15,033 bases of DNA, taken from contig NZ_CALHXD010000057.1 of NCBI RefSeq assembly GCF_938040115.1, forward strand, positions 1-15,033, given 5' to 3'. The notes beneath the pieces are model-generated. The model did not search any database, was not told the origin of the DNA, and saw nothing but the letters and a program-made list of their open reading frames with translations. Source of the stretch: an uncultured Campylobacter sp. (GTDB lineage Bacteria; Campylobacterota; Campylobacteria; Campylobacterales; Campylobacteraceae). Both the position numbers and the translations under genes were made by a program. This document shows, one piece after another, positions 1 through 5,762 of the stretch; positions within the stretch are counted from its first letter, which is position 1; the number at the start of each line of letters is the position of its first letter.

Positions 1-830
1 AGAGCGACTTTTGGATCTGCGAGCAAATTTGCAAACGCTGGGGCAGAGGCGAGGTATTTAGCGAGGGCAAGGACGAGCTAGGCTGGATGAAGGAATTTTA
101 CGCCGACGCGGCAGAGCAGGCTAAAGGGCTAAGTTTAACCATGCCTAGCTTTGAGGAATTTTACGAAAAAGGCTACGTGAGGTTTGAAAAAGACAACACG
201 GAAACCGACCTATACACGCGTCTAGCGGCCTTCCGCGAAAATCCCGCCAAAAACCGCCTAGGCACTCCGTCGGGCAAGATAGAGATCTACTCGCCGACGA
301 TAGCGAAGATGAACTACGCCGACTGCCCGCCGATGCCTACGTGGATCGAGCCAAAAGAGTGGCTAGGCAACGCGACGAAAAAATACCCGCTACACGTCGT
401 TAGCCCGCACTCTCGCTACCGCCTGCACAGCCAGCTAAACAACTCTATTATTAGAAATTTCGCCGAAGTTAGCGGCAGAGAGCCGGTGCTAATAAATCCA
501 AAAGACGCCAAAGAGCGCGGCCTAGCTACGGGCGACGTCGCTCGCGTATTTAACGAACGCGGCGAAATTTTAGCTGGCGTGCTAGTCACCGACATCGTGC
601 CTGAGCACGTCGTAGCTATCTGCGAGGGCGCGTGGTACGACCCTGAAAAATGGGGCGAAAAGAGCCTCTGCCAGCACGGCTGCGTAAACGTGCTAACCTT
701 TGACAAAGGCACGTCAAGTCTCGCGCAAAGCAACTCGGCTCACACCGTGCTAGCGCAGATTGAGAAATTTAAGGGGGAGATTAAACCTATAACGGCGTTT
801 TCAAAACCTAAAATCTTACAATCTTTGTAG
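1..830 (+). CDS. torA: TMAO/biotin-sulfoxide reductase family molybdoenzyme, C-terminal part (5' end outside window)
   Basis: The frame is open from base 3 to the TAG at 828-830, giving 275 visible residues of an enzyme normally near 800 residues, so the start lies upstream of the window. The ATG at 87 is internal. The visible part covers the end of the catalytic domain and the C-terminal molybdopterin-dinucleotide-binding domain of the TorA/BisC/DMSO-reductase family: TPSGKIEIYS, YPLHVVSPHSRYRLHSQL, GREPVLINPKDA, EGAWYDP and TSSLAQSNSAHT are family hallmarks. Known members reduce trimethylamine N-oxide, DMSO or methionine/biotin sulfoxide in the periplasm, with electrons from a TorC-type cytochrome. 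A partner gene would have to lie upstream. The Tat signal and active-site serine region are not visible, so TMAO versus S-oxide specificity cannot be decided. The family call is firm; the symbol is provisional. Confidence 0.82.
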   Translation, partial: SDFWICEQICKRWGRGEVFSEGKDELGWMKEFYADAAEQAKGLSLTMPSFEEFYEKGYVRFEKDNTETDLYTRLAAFRENPAKNRLGTPSGKIEIYSPTIAKMNYADCPPMPTWIEPKEWLGNATKKYPLHVVSPHSRYRLHSQLNNSIIRNFAEVSGREPVLINPKDAKERGLATGDVARVFNERGEILAGVLVTDIVPEHVVAICEGAWYDPEKWGEKSLCQHGCVNVLTFDKGTSSLAQSNSAHTVLAQIEKFKGEIKPITAFSKPKILQSL

Positions 831-833
831 CGA

Positions 834-875
834 GTCGTCTCGCGGGCATCTTTGCTTGATCTCGTAAAATTTTCG
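834..875. repeat. 42-bp exact direct repeat, copy 1
   Basis: The 42 bases starting gtcgtctcgcgggc are identical to 1107-1148. The copy begins just after the torA stop codon and runs into the first hairpin unit. Confidence 0.9.
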
Positions 876-914
876 CTCCGCAGGCTATATGCCTAGCGCA
901 CGCTCAAATTTTAC
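864..914. repeat. Two-tier hairpin, repeat unit 1
   Basis: The outer 9-bp stem is gtaaaattt (864-872) with aaattttac (906-914). The inner stem is cgc+aggc (879-885) with gcct (891-894), one bulged a (895) and gcg (896-898), closed over the loop tatat (886-890). Unit 2 at 1000-1050 has the same length, the same offsets and the same bulge position, but different, compensating inner-stem bases. Confidence 0.8.
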
Positions 915-940
915 TTCAAAACAAGCAAATCTGCTCCGCG

Positions 941-962
941 ATACTTCCGCTTACGTTTCTTG
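941..962. repeat. 22-bp conserved block of repeat unit 1
   Basis: The block starts atacttccgcttacg. It matches 1077-1098 at 21 of 22 positions and lies 26 bases after its hairpin, as in unit 2. Confidence 0.85.
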
Positions 963-999
963 ATTGTGTGCCTTTTTGCAAGCGCTTTTTGTAGAGCTA

Positions 1000-1050
1000 G
1001 TAAAATTTCTGCTTGATGAACTATATGTTCTATCTACGCCGAAATTTTAC
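1000..1050. repeat. Two-tier hairpin, repeat unit 2
   Basis: The outer 9-bp stem (1000-1008 with 1042-1050) is identical to unit 1. The inner stem is gat+gaac (1015-1021) with gttc (1027-1030), one bulged t (1031) and atc (1032-1034), over the same tatat loop (1022-1026). All seven inner pairs are kept while most bases differ from unit 1. Confidence 0.8.
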
Positions 1051-1076
1051 GTCGCAACCACAAAAATCATCTCAAA

Positions 1077-1098
1077 ATACTTCCGCTTACGTTTTTTG
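1077..1098. repeat. 22-bp conserved block of repeat unit 2
   Basis: Second copy of the block at 941-962, with one difference (c959 versus t1095). It is again spaced 26 bases from the end of its hairpin. Confidence 0.85.
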
Positions 1099-1106
1099 GG
1101 CGGCGC

Positions 1107-1148
1107 GTCGTCTCGCGGGCATCTTTGCTTGATCTCGTAAAATTTTCG
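1107..1148. repeat. 42-bp exact direct repeat, copy 2
   Basis: Identical to 834-875. It leads into a third, degenerate unit at 1137, where the inner hairpin is instead ctgac-gaa-gtcag (1151-1163) and the closing aaattttac is missing. Confidence 0.9.
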
Positions 1149-1272
1149 TGCTGACGAAGTCAGGCGCCGCATCCGTTTGAGCGAGAGCGTAAAATTTGAG
1201 CGTAAAATTGATCTCTTAGTTAAGCCCATTTTTAAATTTGAACGCAAATTTTGCGCGGATTAAAAACTCTGC

Positions 1273-1278
1273 TAAAAT
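1273..1278 (+). promoter_or_regulatory. Possible -10 element of the SUKH gene
   Basis: TAAAAT preceded by GC, 30 bases before the GTG start at 1308. The same gcTAAAAT word sits upstream of ciaB and of the TDT transporter. Campylobacter sigma-70 promoters have little -35 conservation, so this rests on one motif. Confidence 0.35.
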
Positions 1279-1307
1279 TCGCTCAAATTTAACCCAAAGG
1301 CCACGCC

Positions 1308-1793
1308 GTGCAAATCCCAAATTTGATCCGAAATTTTATCCGCAAACGCATCGTTTCAGAGTGCATTTTACTGCCTTTTTTCTACCCCGACAAGGGCGAG
1401 TTTGAGAGCTTTCAGGAGGGATATAGACTCGTTAGCCGCAAAACGGGCGAGGAGCTAGCAGACGATACGCCCGGGCAGTGGCGCAAGAGCTGGCGGGTCA
1501 TCGCGCGTAACGGCATGGACGATCCGTTTTTTATGGATTTTGCTCTTGGTGACGCTTCACCCGTGTATTTTGCCTATCACGACGCTGGCTCTTGGGAGCC
1601 GATAAAGGTTGCGGACGACATCGTTAAATTTGAAGAAATTTTAACCGTACTTGCCGCGCTTGAGGCGCCTTGCTCGCTTGAAGCGATCGCTCCGCTTGCT
1701 GATTTAAACAACGAATTTTACCGCGAGCTGGCGGACGATTACGCCCGCGAGATAACTTTTAGCGAAATGATCGCGCTGCGAGGCAAAATTTAG
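1308..1793 (+). CDS. SUKH (SMI1/KNR4-like) superfamily protein, 161 aa
   Basis: The GTG start is chosen because AAAGG (1296-1300) lies seven bases upstream; no better ATG exists. The core around residues 61-110, SWRVIARNGMDDPFFMDF then PVYFAYHDAGSWEPIKVAD, matches the SUKH/Smi1-Knr4 pattern: a hydrophobic strand, a D-P-F-F/V-D turn, then the G-S-W element before helices. There is no signal peptide or membrane segment, so it is probably cytoplasmic. SUKH proteins in bacteria include immunity proteins against contact-dependent or polymorphic toxins, but many are single genes of unknown role. No toxin gene is adjacent, so an immunity role cannot be claimed. The next gene follows after 44 bases on the same strand. 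The fold call is fairly confident; function is unknown. Confidence 0.65.
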   Translation: MQIPNLIRNFIRKRIVSECILLPFFYPDKGEFESFQEGYRLVSRKTGEELADDTPGQWRKSWRVIARNGMDDPFFMDFALGDASPVYFAYHDAGSWEPIKVADDIVKFEEILTVLAALEAPCSLEAIAPLADLNNEFYRELADDYAREITFSEMIALRGKI

Positions 1794-1837
1794 CTAAATT
1801 TCGCTACCATACGCTGCATCTTCAAAAAAGGAAAGAC

Positions 1838-2143
1838 ATGAAAAAATCGTTATTTTTAGTTGCGCTTTGCGTATTTGCCGGCCATTTGGCGGCCGAGGAA
1901 ACTCCTGCTGCTTGCAAAGAGTACGAAAAGGTTTCTTACGAGTTCATCGACGCGATGGCAAAACAAGCCAAAGCTCAGGGCAATAAGGAATTTAGCGCCG
2001 AGGCGACAAAAAAAGAGTTTGAGGCCGACTACGCTAGCATAAAAAAGCTAAGCAAGGAGGAGCAAGAAGTCGCTTGCCATAAGGGTACGGCCGAGGTTAA
2101 AGAGATTACGAATATGCTAAAATCAAGCGGATTGCTAAAATAA
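1838..2143 (+). CDS. Small secreted protein with two cysteines, function unknown (101 aa)
   Basis: ATG at 1838 is preceded by AAAGGAAA (about 1827-1834). The N-terminus, MKKSLFLVALCVFAGHLAAEE, is a Sec signal peptide with probable cleavage after the AxA-like HLAA, leaving a mature periplasmic protein of about 80 residues. The mature part is charged and mostly helical, Lys/Glu rich, with two cysteines, C26 in PAACKEYEK and C79 in EVACHKG, that could form one disulfide. The pattern loosely recalls the DUF5339 small periplasmic proteins of Campylobacter and Haemophilus, but I cannot confirm that. It faces the minus-strand transporter gene tail to tail. No function is proposed. Confidence 0.7.
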   Translation: MKKSLFLVALCVFAGHLAAEETPAACKEYEKVSYEFIDAMAKQAKAQGNKEFSAEATKKEFEADYASIKKLSKEEQEVACHKGTAEVKEITNMLKSSGLLK

Positions 2144-2290
2144 TTCGCTTTTTGGTTAGGATAGGCTAGGCGACGCAAATCTCGCAAAACGCTATGGTTA
2201 AGCGTCGCTACGGCCCATCTAAATTTACGCTTAAGAAAGCTAAATTTGCCGCTTGGTTTAAATTAAACGCGGCGACAAAGGTCTAAAGCC

Positions 2291-2311
2291 CGCGCTAAAG
2301 CAAATAGCGCG
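2291..2311 (+). terminator. Possible intrinsic terminator downstream of the small secreted protein gene
   Basis: A perfect 7-bp stem, cgcgcta (2291-2297) with tagcgcg (2305-2311), and a 7-base loop, followed by atattttag. It lies about 150 bases after the stop codon and the T tract is short, so this is tentative. Confidence 0.35.
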
Positions 2312-2328
2312 ATATTTTAGCTCTTAAA

Positions 2329-2360
2329 TTTAGCGTCTTTTGCGCCGAATTTACGCTAAA
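2329..2360 (-). terminator. Possible terminator of the TDT transporter gene
   Basis: An 8-bp inverted repeat, tttagcgt (2329-2336) with acgctaaa (2353-2360), lies immediately after the minus-strand stop. Read on the minus strand the hairpin is followed by a short tttaag. The large 16-base loop and weak T run keep confidence low. Confidence 0.3.
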
Positions 2361-2363
2361 ATC

Positions 2364-3323
2364 TCACTTCTGCGCCGTAAAAATCTCTCCGCTAAATATC
2401 GCTTTTACCGTATAAAAGCCCACGATACCTATAAAAACGCATAGGATGGCAAAACCCGTCGCTCCCGCAAACAAGAAAAATTTGATCCCGTTAAACTCAA
2501 ACGCTCGCAAAAACGCGATGCTAGCCGCAGCCGTCGGGAAGGTAAACGCCCACCACGAGAGGAAAAATTTAAGCCGCAAAAAGCTTTTAAACATAAAAAG
2601 GATGAGAAGCGCGAAAAATAGCGTGACGTAGAGCATGATCTTTGCCGTCGCGTCAAAGCCGCCGGTGAGCTTTACGTAGTCTAAAAACGCCATCGCAGGC
2701 GGCGCGATCACGATAAAAAGCGTCGGGATAAATTTCTGCGGCATCTGATCGTGAAAGATGATGCGGTAAAACAAAACCGCAAAAAGCACGGGCCAAAAAA
2801 ATATCCCGATCGCAAAGTAATACCACGCAAGCTCGCTCGCGGCGGGCGCTGCAAGCGGGACAAAGAGATTGCCCACGATCGGGATGAACCACGCGGGGTT
2901 TGAGTGCGCGATCTGGACGTTATTTTTGATCCAAAAAGACACGACATGTAGCGTGATAAAGGTCTGAAACGTTACGCCCATGCAAAAAAGCGCGTCGTAA
3001 ACGGGCGCAAAGTCCCGCCAGAGCGAGGCGACTAGCAGCGTGCCGATCGAAAATGCGGCGAAAAAATTTACCCGCACCGGATGGAAAAACTCAGCCTTGC
3101 AAGCTTGCGGGTATCTGATCAGCTTTGCCGCGTAACAAGCGCAGATGAGCGCGTATGCTAGGCTCGCCGCGGCGCGTAAAATCTCAAAAACCGCGCCTGA
3201 GATATCAAAGATCAAATTTAGCCGTTCGTATGCGAGAGCCAGCCCGCCAAGCCCCATAACTACGGTGTAAAACATAATCGGAAAGTGCTGCAGCCAGCTT
3301 GGTTTTTCGTCCTGCGTTTTCAT
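2364..3323 (-). CDS. TDT/SLAC1 anion channel family membrane transporter (319 aa)
   Basis: ATG at 3323 on the minus strand has GAGGA about eight bases upstream. The protein begins with a short cytoplasmic tail and HFPIMFYTVVMGLGGLALAYERL, the typical first helix of the tellurite-resistance/dicarboxylate transporter (TDT) family, which includes TehA, the plant SLAC1 channel and the yeast sulfite exporter Ssu1. About ten hydrophobic helices alternate through the 319 residues, the usual family length and topology, with Phe-rich segments late in the protein (FFALLILFMFKSFLRLKFFLSWW). The family moves small anions; substrate cannot be read from sequence. The gene diverges from a Crp-type regulator, and its predicted promoter carries the same GTGACT element as the SQR gene. 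I therefore favour a sulfur anion such as sulfite over tellurite or dicarboxylates, as inference only. Confidence 0.85.
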   Translation of the reverse strand: MKTQDEKPSWLQHFPIMFYTVVMGLGGLALAYERLNLIFDISGAVFEILRAAASLAYALICACYAAKLIRYPQACKAEFFHPVRVNFFAAFSIGTLLVASLWRDFAPVYDALFCMGVTFQTFITLHVVSFWIKNNVQIAHSNPAWFIPIVGNLFVPLAAPAASELAWYYFAIGIFFWPVLFAVLFYRIIFHDQMPQKFIPTLFIVIAPPAMAFLDYVKLTGGFDATAKIMLYVTLFFALLILFMFKSFLRLKFFLSWWAFTFPTAAASIAFLRAFEFNGIKFFLFAGATGFAILCVFIGIVGFYTVKAIFSGEIFTAQK

Positions 3324-3344
3324 ATTTTTCCTCGTTTTTTCTAA

Positions 3345-3350
3345 ATTTTA
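3345..3350 (-). promoter_or_regulatory. Predicted -10 of the TDT transporter gene
   Basis: TAAAAT read on the minus strand from 3350 to 3345, preceded by GGC. Its first base is 29 bases from the centre of the GTGA...TCAC element at 3379. The implied leader is short, about 14 bases. Confidence 0.4.
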
Positions 3351-3372
3351 GCCAAATTTTAGCGCAATCTCG

Positions 3373-3385
3373 GTGAGTTAGTCAC
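3373..3385 (-). promoter_or_regulatory. Candidate Crp-type operator for the TDT gene
   Basis: GTGA-N5-TCAC centred at 3379; read toward the transporter it is gtgactaactcac. A related element, gtgactttgttac, lies at 4124-4136 before the SQR gene in the same orientation and at the same distance from the -10. The spacer is five bases, whereas classical Crp and Fnr sites keep six between TGA and TCA, so the assignment needs testing. Confidence 0.45.
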
Positions 3386-3434
3386 GAAATAAATCAATGC
3401 TTAAAATATTTTGTAGCTAAATTTTATCACCGCG

Positions 3435-3448
3435 CTTTTACGTAAAAG
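3435..3448 (+). promoter_or_regulatory. 14-bp perfect palindrome at the regulator promoter
   Basis: cttttacgtaaaag is a perfect palindrome ending four bases before a consensus -10, TATAAT (3453-3458), of the regulator gene. A protein bound there would cover the -35 region, so repression or autoregulation is plausible. It does not resemble the GTGAC elements, so it may belong to a different regulator. Confidence 0.4.
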
Positions 3449-3452
3449 AAAA

Positions 3453-3458
3453 TATAAT
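3453..3458 (+). promoter_or_regulatory. -10 element of the Crp-type regulator gene
   Basis: Perfect TATAAT in an A+T-rich stretch. The predicted transcription start is near 3465, leaving a leader of about 27 bases to the ATG at 3492. Confidence 0.55.
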
Positions 3459-3491
3459 TAAGAAAAGCCAAAATTTAACCAAGGAGCGCGT

Positions 3492-4127
3492 ATGTCGGGA
3501 GACGAGCTAAAAGATACGCTAAAGCAGCGGTTTACCTCTAAATTTACGCTTAGTGCGCAGGATGAAGAGGCGGTGTTAAAAAGCGCGACGCTAAAAAGCT
3601 TTAAAAAAGGCGAGAGGATATACCCAAAAGATGGCTGCCTTGGCTACGCGATCATCATAAGCGGACGTGCGCGCGGGCTGGTTAGCACGAGTAATTTTAA
3701 AGAGATCACCGTCTTTAACCTACAAGACGGCGATAGCTGTATGCTGTGCGGCTTTTGTTCGCTAGGAGCGCTACAAGCGGAGATAAATTTACAAATCGAA
3801 GATGACGTGCGGATGATTTTGATCCCGAGGGAGATATTTAAGAGGCTACGCGAAAACTATCCGCAGGTGGCAAATCACGCGCTAGAGCTCATGGCTACGC
3901 GGTTTAGCTCCGCGATAACGGCGATGGATCAGACGCTATTTTTACCGCTAGCTCGGAGAATAATAAATTTCCTCGAGCAAAACGGCGCGAAAAACGGGCT
4001 AAAGATCACGCACGAACAGATCGCAAACGACATCGCTAGCGCGAGAGAGGCGGTATCAAGAGCGCTAAAAGAGATGCAGAAAAAGGGGCTCGTCGAGCTA
4101 AAACGCGGAGTCGTGACGTTAAGGTGA
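3492..4127 (+). CDS. Crp/Fnr family transcriptional regulator with a C-x2-C-x2-C motif (211 aa)
   Basis: ATG at 3492 follows AAGGAG (3481-3486) by five bases. Residues 1-115 are a cyclic-nucleotide-binding-type beta-roll, about 120-155 the dimer helix, and 170-210 the winged helix-turn-helix. The recognition helix SAREAVSRALKEMQ (183-196) carries R185-E186-x3-R190, the spacing of the E. coli Crp residues that read GTGA; S189 is as in Fnr. The roll holds DSCMLCGFCSLG with Cys83, 86 and 89 (Cys49 is a fourth), which resembles the CVLS-x-SC variant of anaerobe Crp-like proteins and could sense redox, sulfide or a metal. There is no N-terminal Fnr-type Fe-S cysteine cluster. The next gene starts 65 bases later with its own promoter. 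Role as sulfur-responsive activator of both flanking units is inferred. Confidence 0.88.
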   Translation: MSGDELKDTLKQRFTSKFTLSAQDEEAVLKSATLKSFKKGERIYPKDGCLGYAIIISGRARGLVSTSNFKEITVFNLQDGDSCMLCGFCSLGALQAEINLQIEDDVRMILIPREIFKRLRENYPQVANHALELMATRFSSAITAMDQTLFLPLARRIINFLEQNGAKNGLKITHEQIANDIASAREAVSRALKEMQKKGLVELKRGVVTLR

Positions 4128-4136
4128 CTTTGTTAC
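4124..4136 (+). promoter_or_regulatory. Candidate Crp-type operator for the SQR gene
   Basis: gtgactttgttac, centred at 4130, shares GTGACT-N3-T[CT]AC with the transporter-facing site at 3373-3385. It overlaps the regulator stop codon (TGA 4125-4127). The centre is 29 bases before the first base of the -10, so near -41 relative to the predicted start, the class II activator position. Confidence 0.45.
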
Positions 4137-4158
4137 ATATTTAAATTTTAAAATGCGC

Positions 4159-4164
4159 TATGAT
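4159..4164 (+). promoter_or_regulatory. Predicted -10 of the SQR-DUF2892 operon
   Basis: TATGAT with a predicted start near 4171, giving a leader of about 22 bases. The strong ribosome site AAAGGAG (4181-4187) precedes ATG 4193. Confidence 0.45.
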
Positions 4165-4192
4165 TTGACAATAACTTCTAAAAGGAGCTTTT

Positions 4193-5539
4193 ATGCAAAG
4201 CATCGACAGAAGAGGCGTCTTGAAAATTTTAGGCGCGGCGGGGCTAGCGGCGGCGGGAGTCGCAGGGGTTAGCAAGCTAAATGCGGGAGAAAATGCGGAC
4301 ATCCGCGCAAATATCCTAATAATCGGCGGCGGTCTAGGCGGCATCAGCCTAGCGGCGAAACTACGACGAGATATGCCAAACGCCGAACTAACTGTTCTTG
4401 ATAAGGACGAGTACTTCTACTATCAGCCCGGCTTTACGCTCATCGCAGCCGGTCACTATCTGCCCGAAGACATAACCTACGAAAAATCAAATTTGATCCC
4501 AGACGGCGTAAAATGGATAAAGCAAAATGCCGCATCCATCGATCCGGCGGCAAATTCCGTCAAGCTAGAGGACGGGTCAAATTTAAGCTACGACTACCTC
4601 GTGATAGCTAGTGGAGCGGAGTATGAGTTTGAGAGCGTAAAAGGGCTTAGCGCCGACGATATCGGTAGCGACAACGTGACTTCTATCTACACGATCCCTG
4701 GCGCCGTTGCTATGTCTGGCATAATGAAAAAAGTCGGCAAAGAAGGCGGCAAGATAGTCTTTAGCGACAACAAAACACCGATGAAGTGTTCGGGCGCAAA
4801 TAAAAAAGTAACGCTGCTAACCGAAGATATGGCGCGAAATTTAGGCAACAGAGACAAGCTTGATATCTCGATATACTCGGGTGCTCGGACGATATTTTCC
4901 GCTCCTGTTTATGCTAAAATGATAGAAGGAATGCTAGAGGAGCGAGACGTGAAGTATTTTACCTCGCATCAGCTGGTTGAGGTGGATAAAAGTGCCAATA
5001 TAGCGGTATTTGAGCACGATATGCCGTACCGCGAAAACGGCGAAAATAAACTCGCTAAAGAGCTAGTCGAAGTAAAATTTGACTACCTACATCTAGTGCC
5101 TCGCATGAAGGCTTCTAAAATCTACGCCGATGCAGGGCTAAGCGTAGAAAAGGGCGATGTGGCAGGCAACTGGATTAGCCTCACGCGCGAGACGCTGCAA
5201 CACTCGAAATTTAAAAATATATTTGCTATCGGCGACGTTTGCGGATTTGCTGCGGGCAAAACAGGAGCTAGTATACGCAAGATGTATCCAGTGCTGGCGC
5301 AAAATCTAGCCGACGTTATAAAAGGACGCGAACCGAGTGCTAGATACGGCGGCTACACCGCCTGCCCGCTGCTAACGAAATTCGGCAAGGCGGTGATGGT
5401 GGAGTTTAACTGGACGGGCAAGCCCGAGCCTACGATAGCGTGCATGGGCGCGACTCGCGAGAGCTACCTAAACTGGGCGATGAAGCTATATATGATGAAG
5501 CCGATGGTCATGCAAGGCATGATAAGAGGCCTAGCATAA
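4193..5539 (+). CDS. Tat-exported sulfide:quinone oxidoreductase-like flavoprotein (448 aa)
   Basis: The start at 4193 is fixed by AAAGGAG five bases upstream. Residues 1-31 look like a twin-arginine signal: DRRGVLK, a hydrophobic run ILGAAGLAAAGVAGV, then SKLNA. The FAD-binding motif GGGLGG is at 45-50 (ANILIIGGGLGGISLAAKL), and the second FAD contact is NIFAIGDVCGF (342-352). TPMKCSGANKK holds Cys199, and YTACPLLTKFGKAVMVEFNWTG holds Cys391. These two cysteines match the redox pair of type II-like SQR enzymes, which oxidise sulfide to polysulfide or persulfide and pass electrons to quinone. The extra N-terminal cysteine of type I enzymes is absent. Flavocytochrome c sulfide dehydrogenase also has a Tat signal, but its cysteine pattern differs. 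DUF2892 genes follow within 10 bases. Confidence 0.82.
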   Translation: MQSIDRRGVLKILGAAGLAAAGVAGVSKLNAGENADIRANILIIGGGLGGISLAAKLRRDMPNAELTVLDKDEYFYYQPGFTLIAAGHYLPEDITYEKSNLIPDGVKWIKQNAASIDPAANSVKLEDGSNLSYDYLVIASGAEYEFESVKGLSADDIGSDNVTSIYTIPGAVAMSGIMKKVGKEGGKIVFSDNKTPMKCSGANKKVTLLTEDMARNLGNRDKLDISIYSGARTIFSAPVYAKMIEGMLEERDVKYFTSHQLVEVDKSANIAVFEHDMPYRENGENKLAKELVEVKFDYLHLVPRMKASKIYADAGLSVEKGDVAGNWISLTRETLQHSKFKNIFAIGDVCGFAAGKTGASIRKMYPVLAQNLADVIKGREPSARYGGYTACPLLTKFGKAVMVEFNWTGKPEPTIACMGATRESYLNWAMKLYMMKPMVMQGMIRGLA

Positions 5540-5549
5540 AGGAGAGAAA

Positions 5550-5762
5550 ATGCAAAACGTCGGGATTTTAGATAAAACTATCCGCCTAGTAATCGCTGCG
5601 GTTTGGATATACGCATTTGGGTTCGTCTGTGAGTGCTGGCTGTGGTTGGTCGGTCTCGTGCCGCTACTGACGGCTGTTTACGGTTATTGTCCTCTTTATA
5701 AATTTTTTGGTATAAATACGTGTAAAAAATGTAAAAACAAAGAGAGGAAAACGCAATGCTAA
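5550..5762 (+). CDS. DUF2892 (YgaP-type) small inner-membrane protein, copy 1 (70 aa)
   Basis: ATG at 5550 lies ten bases after the SQR stop and has AAGGAGAG just upstream, so it is co-transcribed with SQR. It opens with NVGILDKTIRLVIAAVWIY, the DUF2892 signature N-V-G-x2-D-x2-I/L-R. Two membrane helices follow (about 12-28 and 31-47), then the typical YGYCPLYKFFGINTCKKC with Cys47, 58 and 61. In E. coli YgaP the same two-helix domain is fused to a rhodanese, tying the family to sulfane-sulfur or thiosulfate handling at the membrane. The exact role is unknown. The last four bases of coding plus stop overlap the next gene. Confidence 0.85.
   Translation: MQNVGILDKTIRLVIAAVWIYAFGFVCECWLWLVGLVPLLTAVYGYCPLYKFFGINTCKKCKNKERKTQC

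Larger units (their letters stand above)
831..1307. repeat. 477-base gene-free gap filled by degenerate tandem repeats of about 136 bp
   Basis: The word gtaaaattt recurs at 864, 1000 and 1137, a period of 136-137 bases. Units 1 and 2 (864-962 and 1000-1098) are each 99 bases long and share the same architecture: a 51-base hairpin, a 26-base variable spacer, then a 22-base conserved block beginning atacttccgcttac. Unit 3 starts at 1137 but is degenerate and lacks the closing aaattttac. The 30 bases in front of units 1 and 3 are also repeated (within 834-875 and 1107-1148), but those before unit 2 are only weakly similar. No convincing gene is present; a 66-codon minus-strand frame here is a translation of the repeats. 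Confidence 0.8.

Noticed and set aside
1047..1247. 66-codon frame on the minus strand
   Set aside because: It is a translation of the repeat array, very Arg/Lys rich, with no ribosome site or recognisable domain.
831..1307. CRISPR array
   Set aside because: Only two or three units with a 136-base period, diverged repeats and no uniform spacers; no cas gene in the window.
3386..3400. Fnr box in the divergent promoter region (TTGAT on the minus strand)
   Set aside because: Only one half-site is present; no ATCAA partner at the required spacing.
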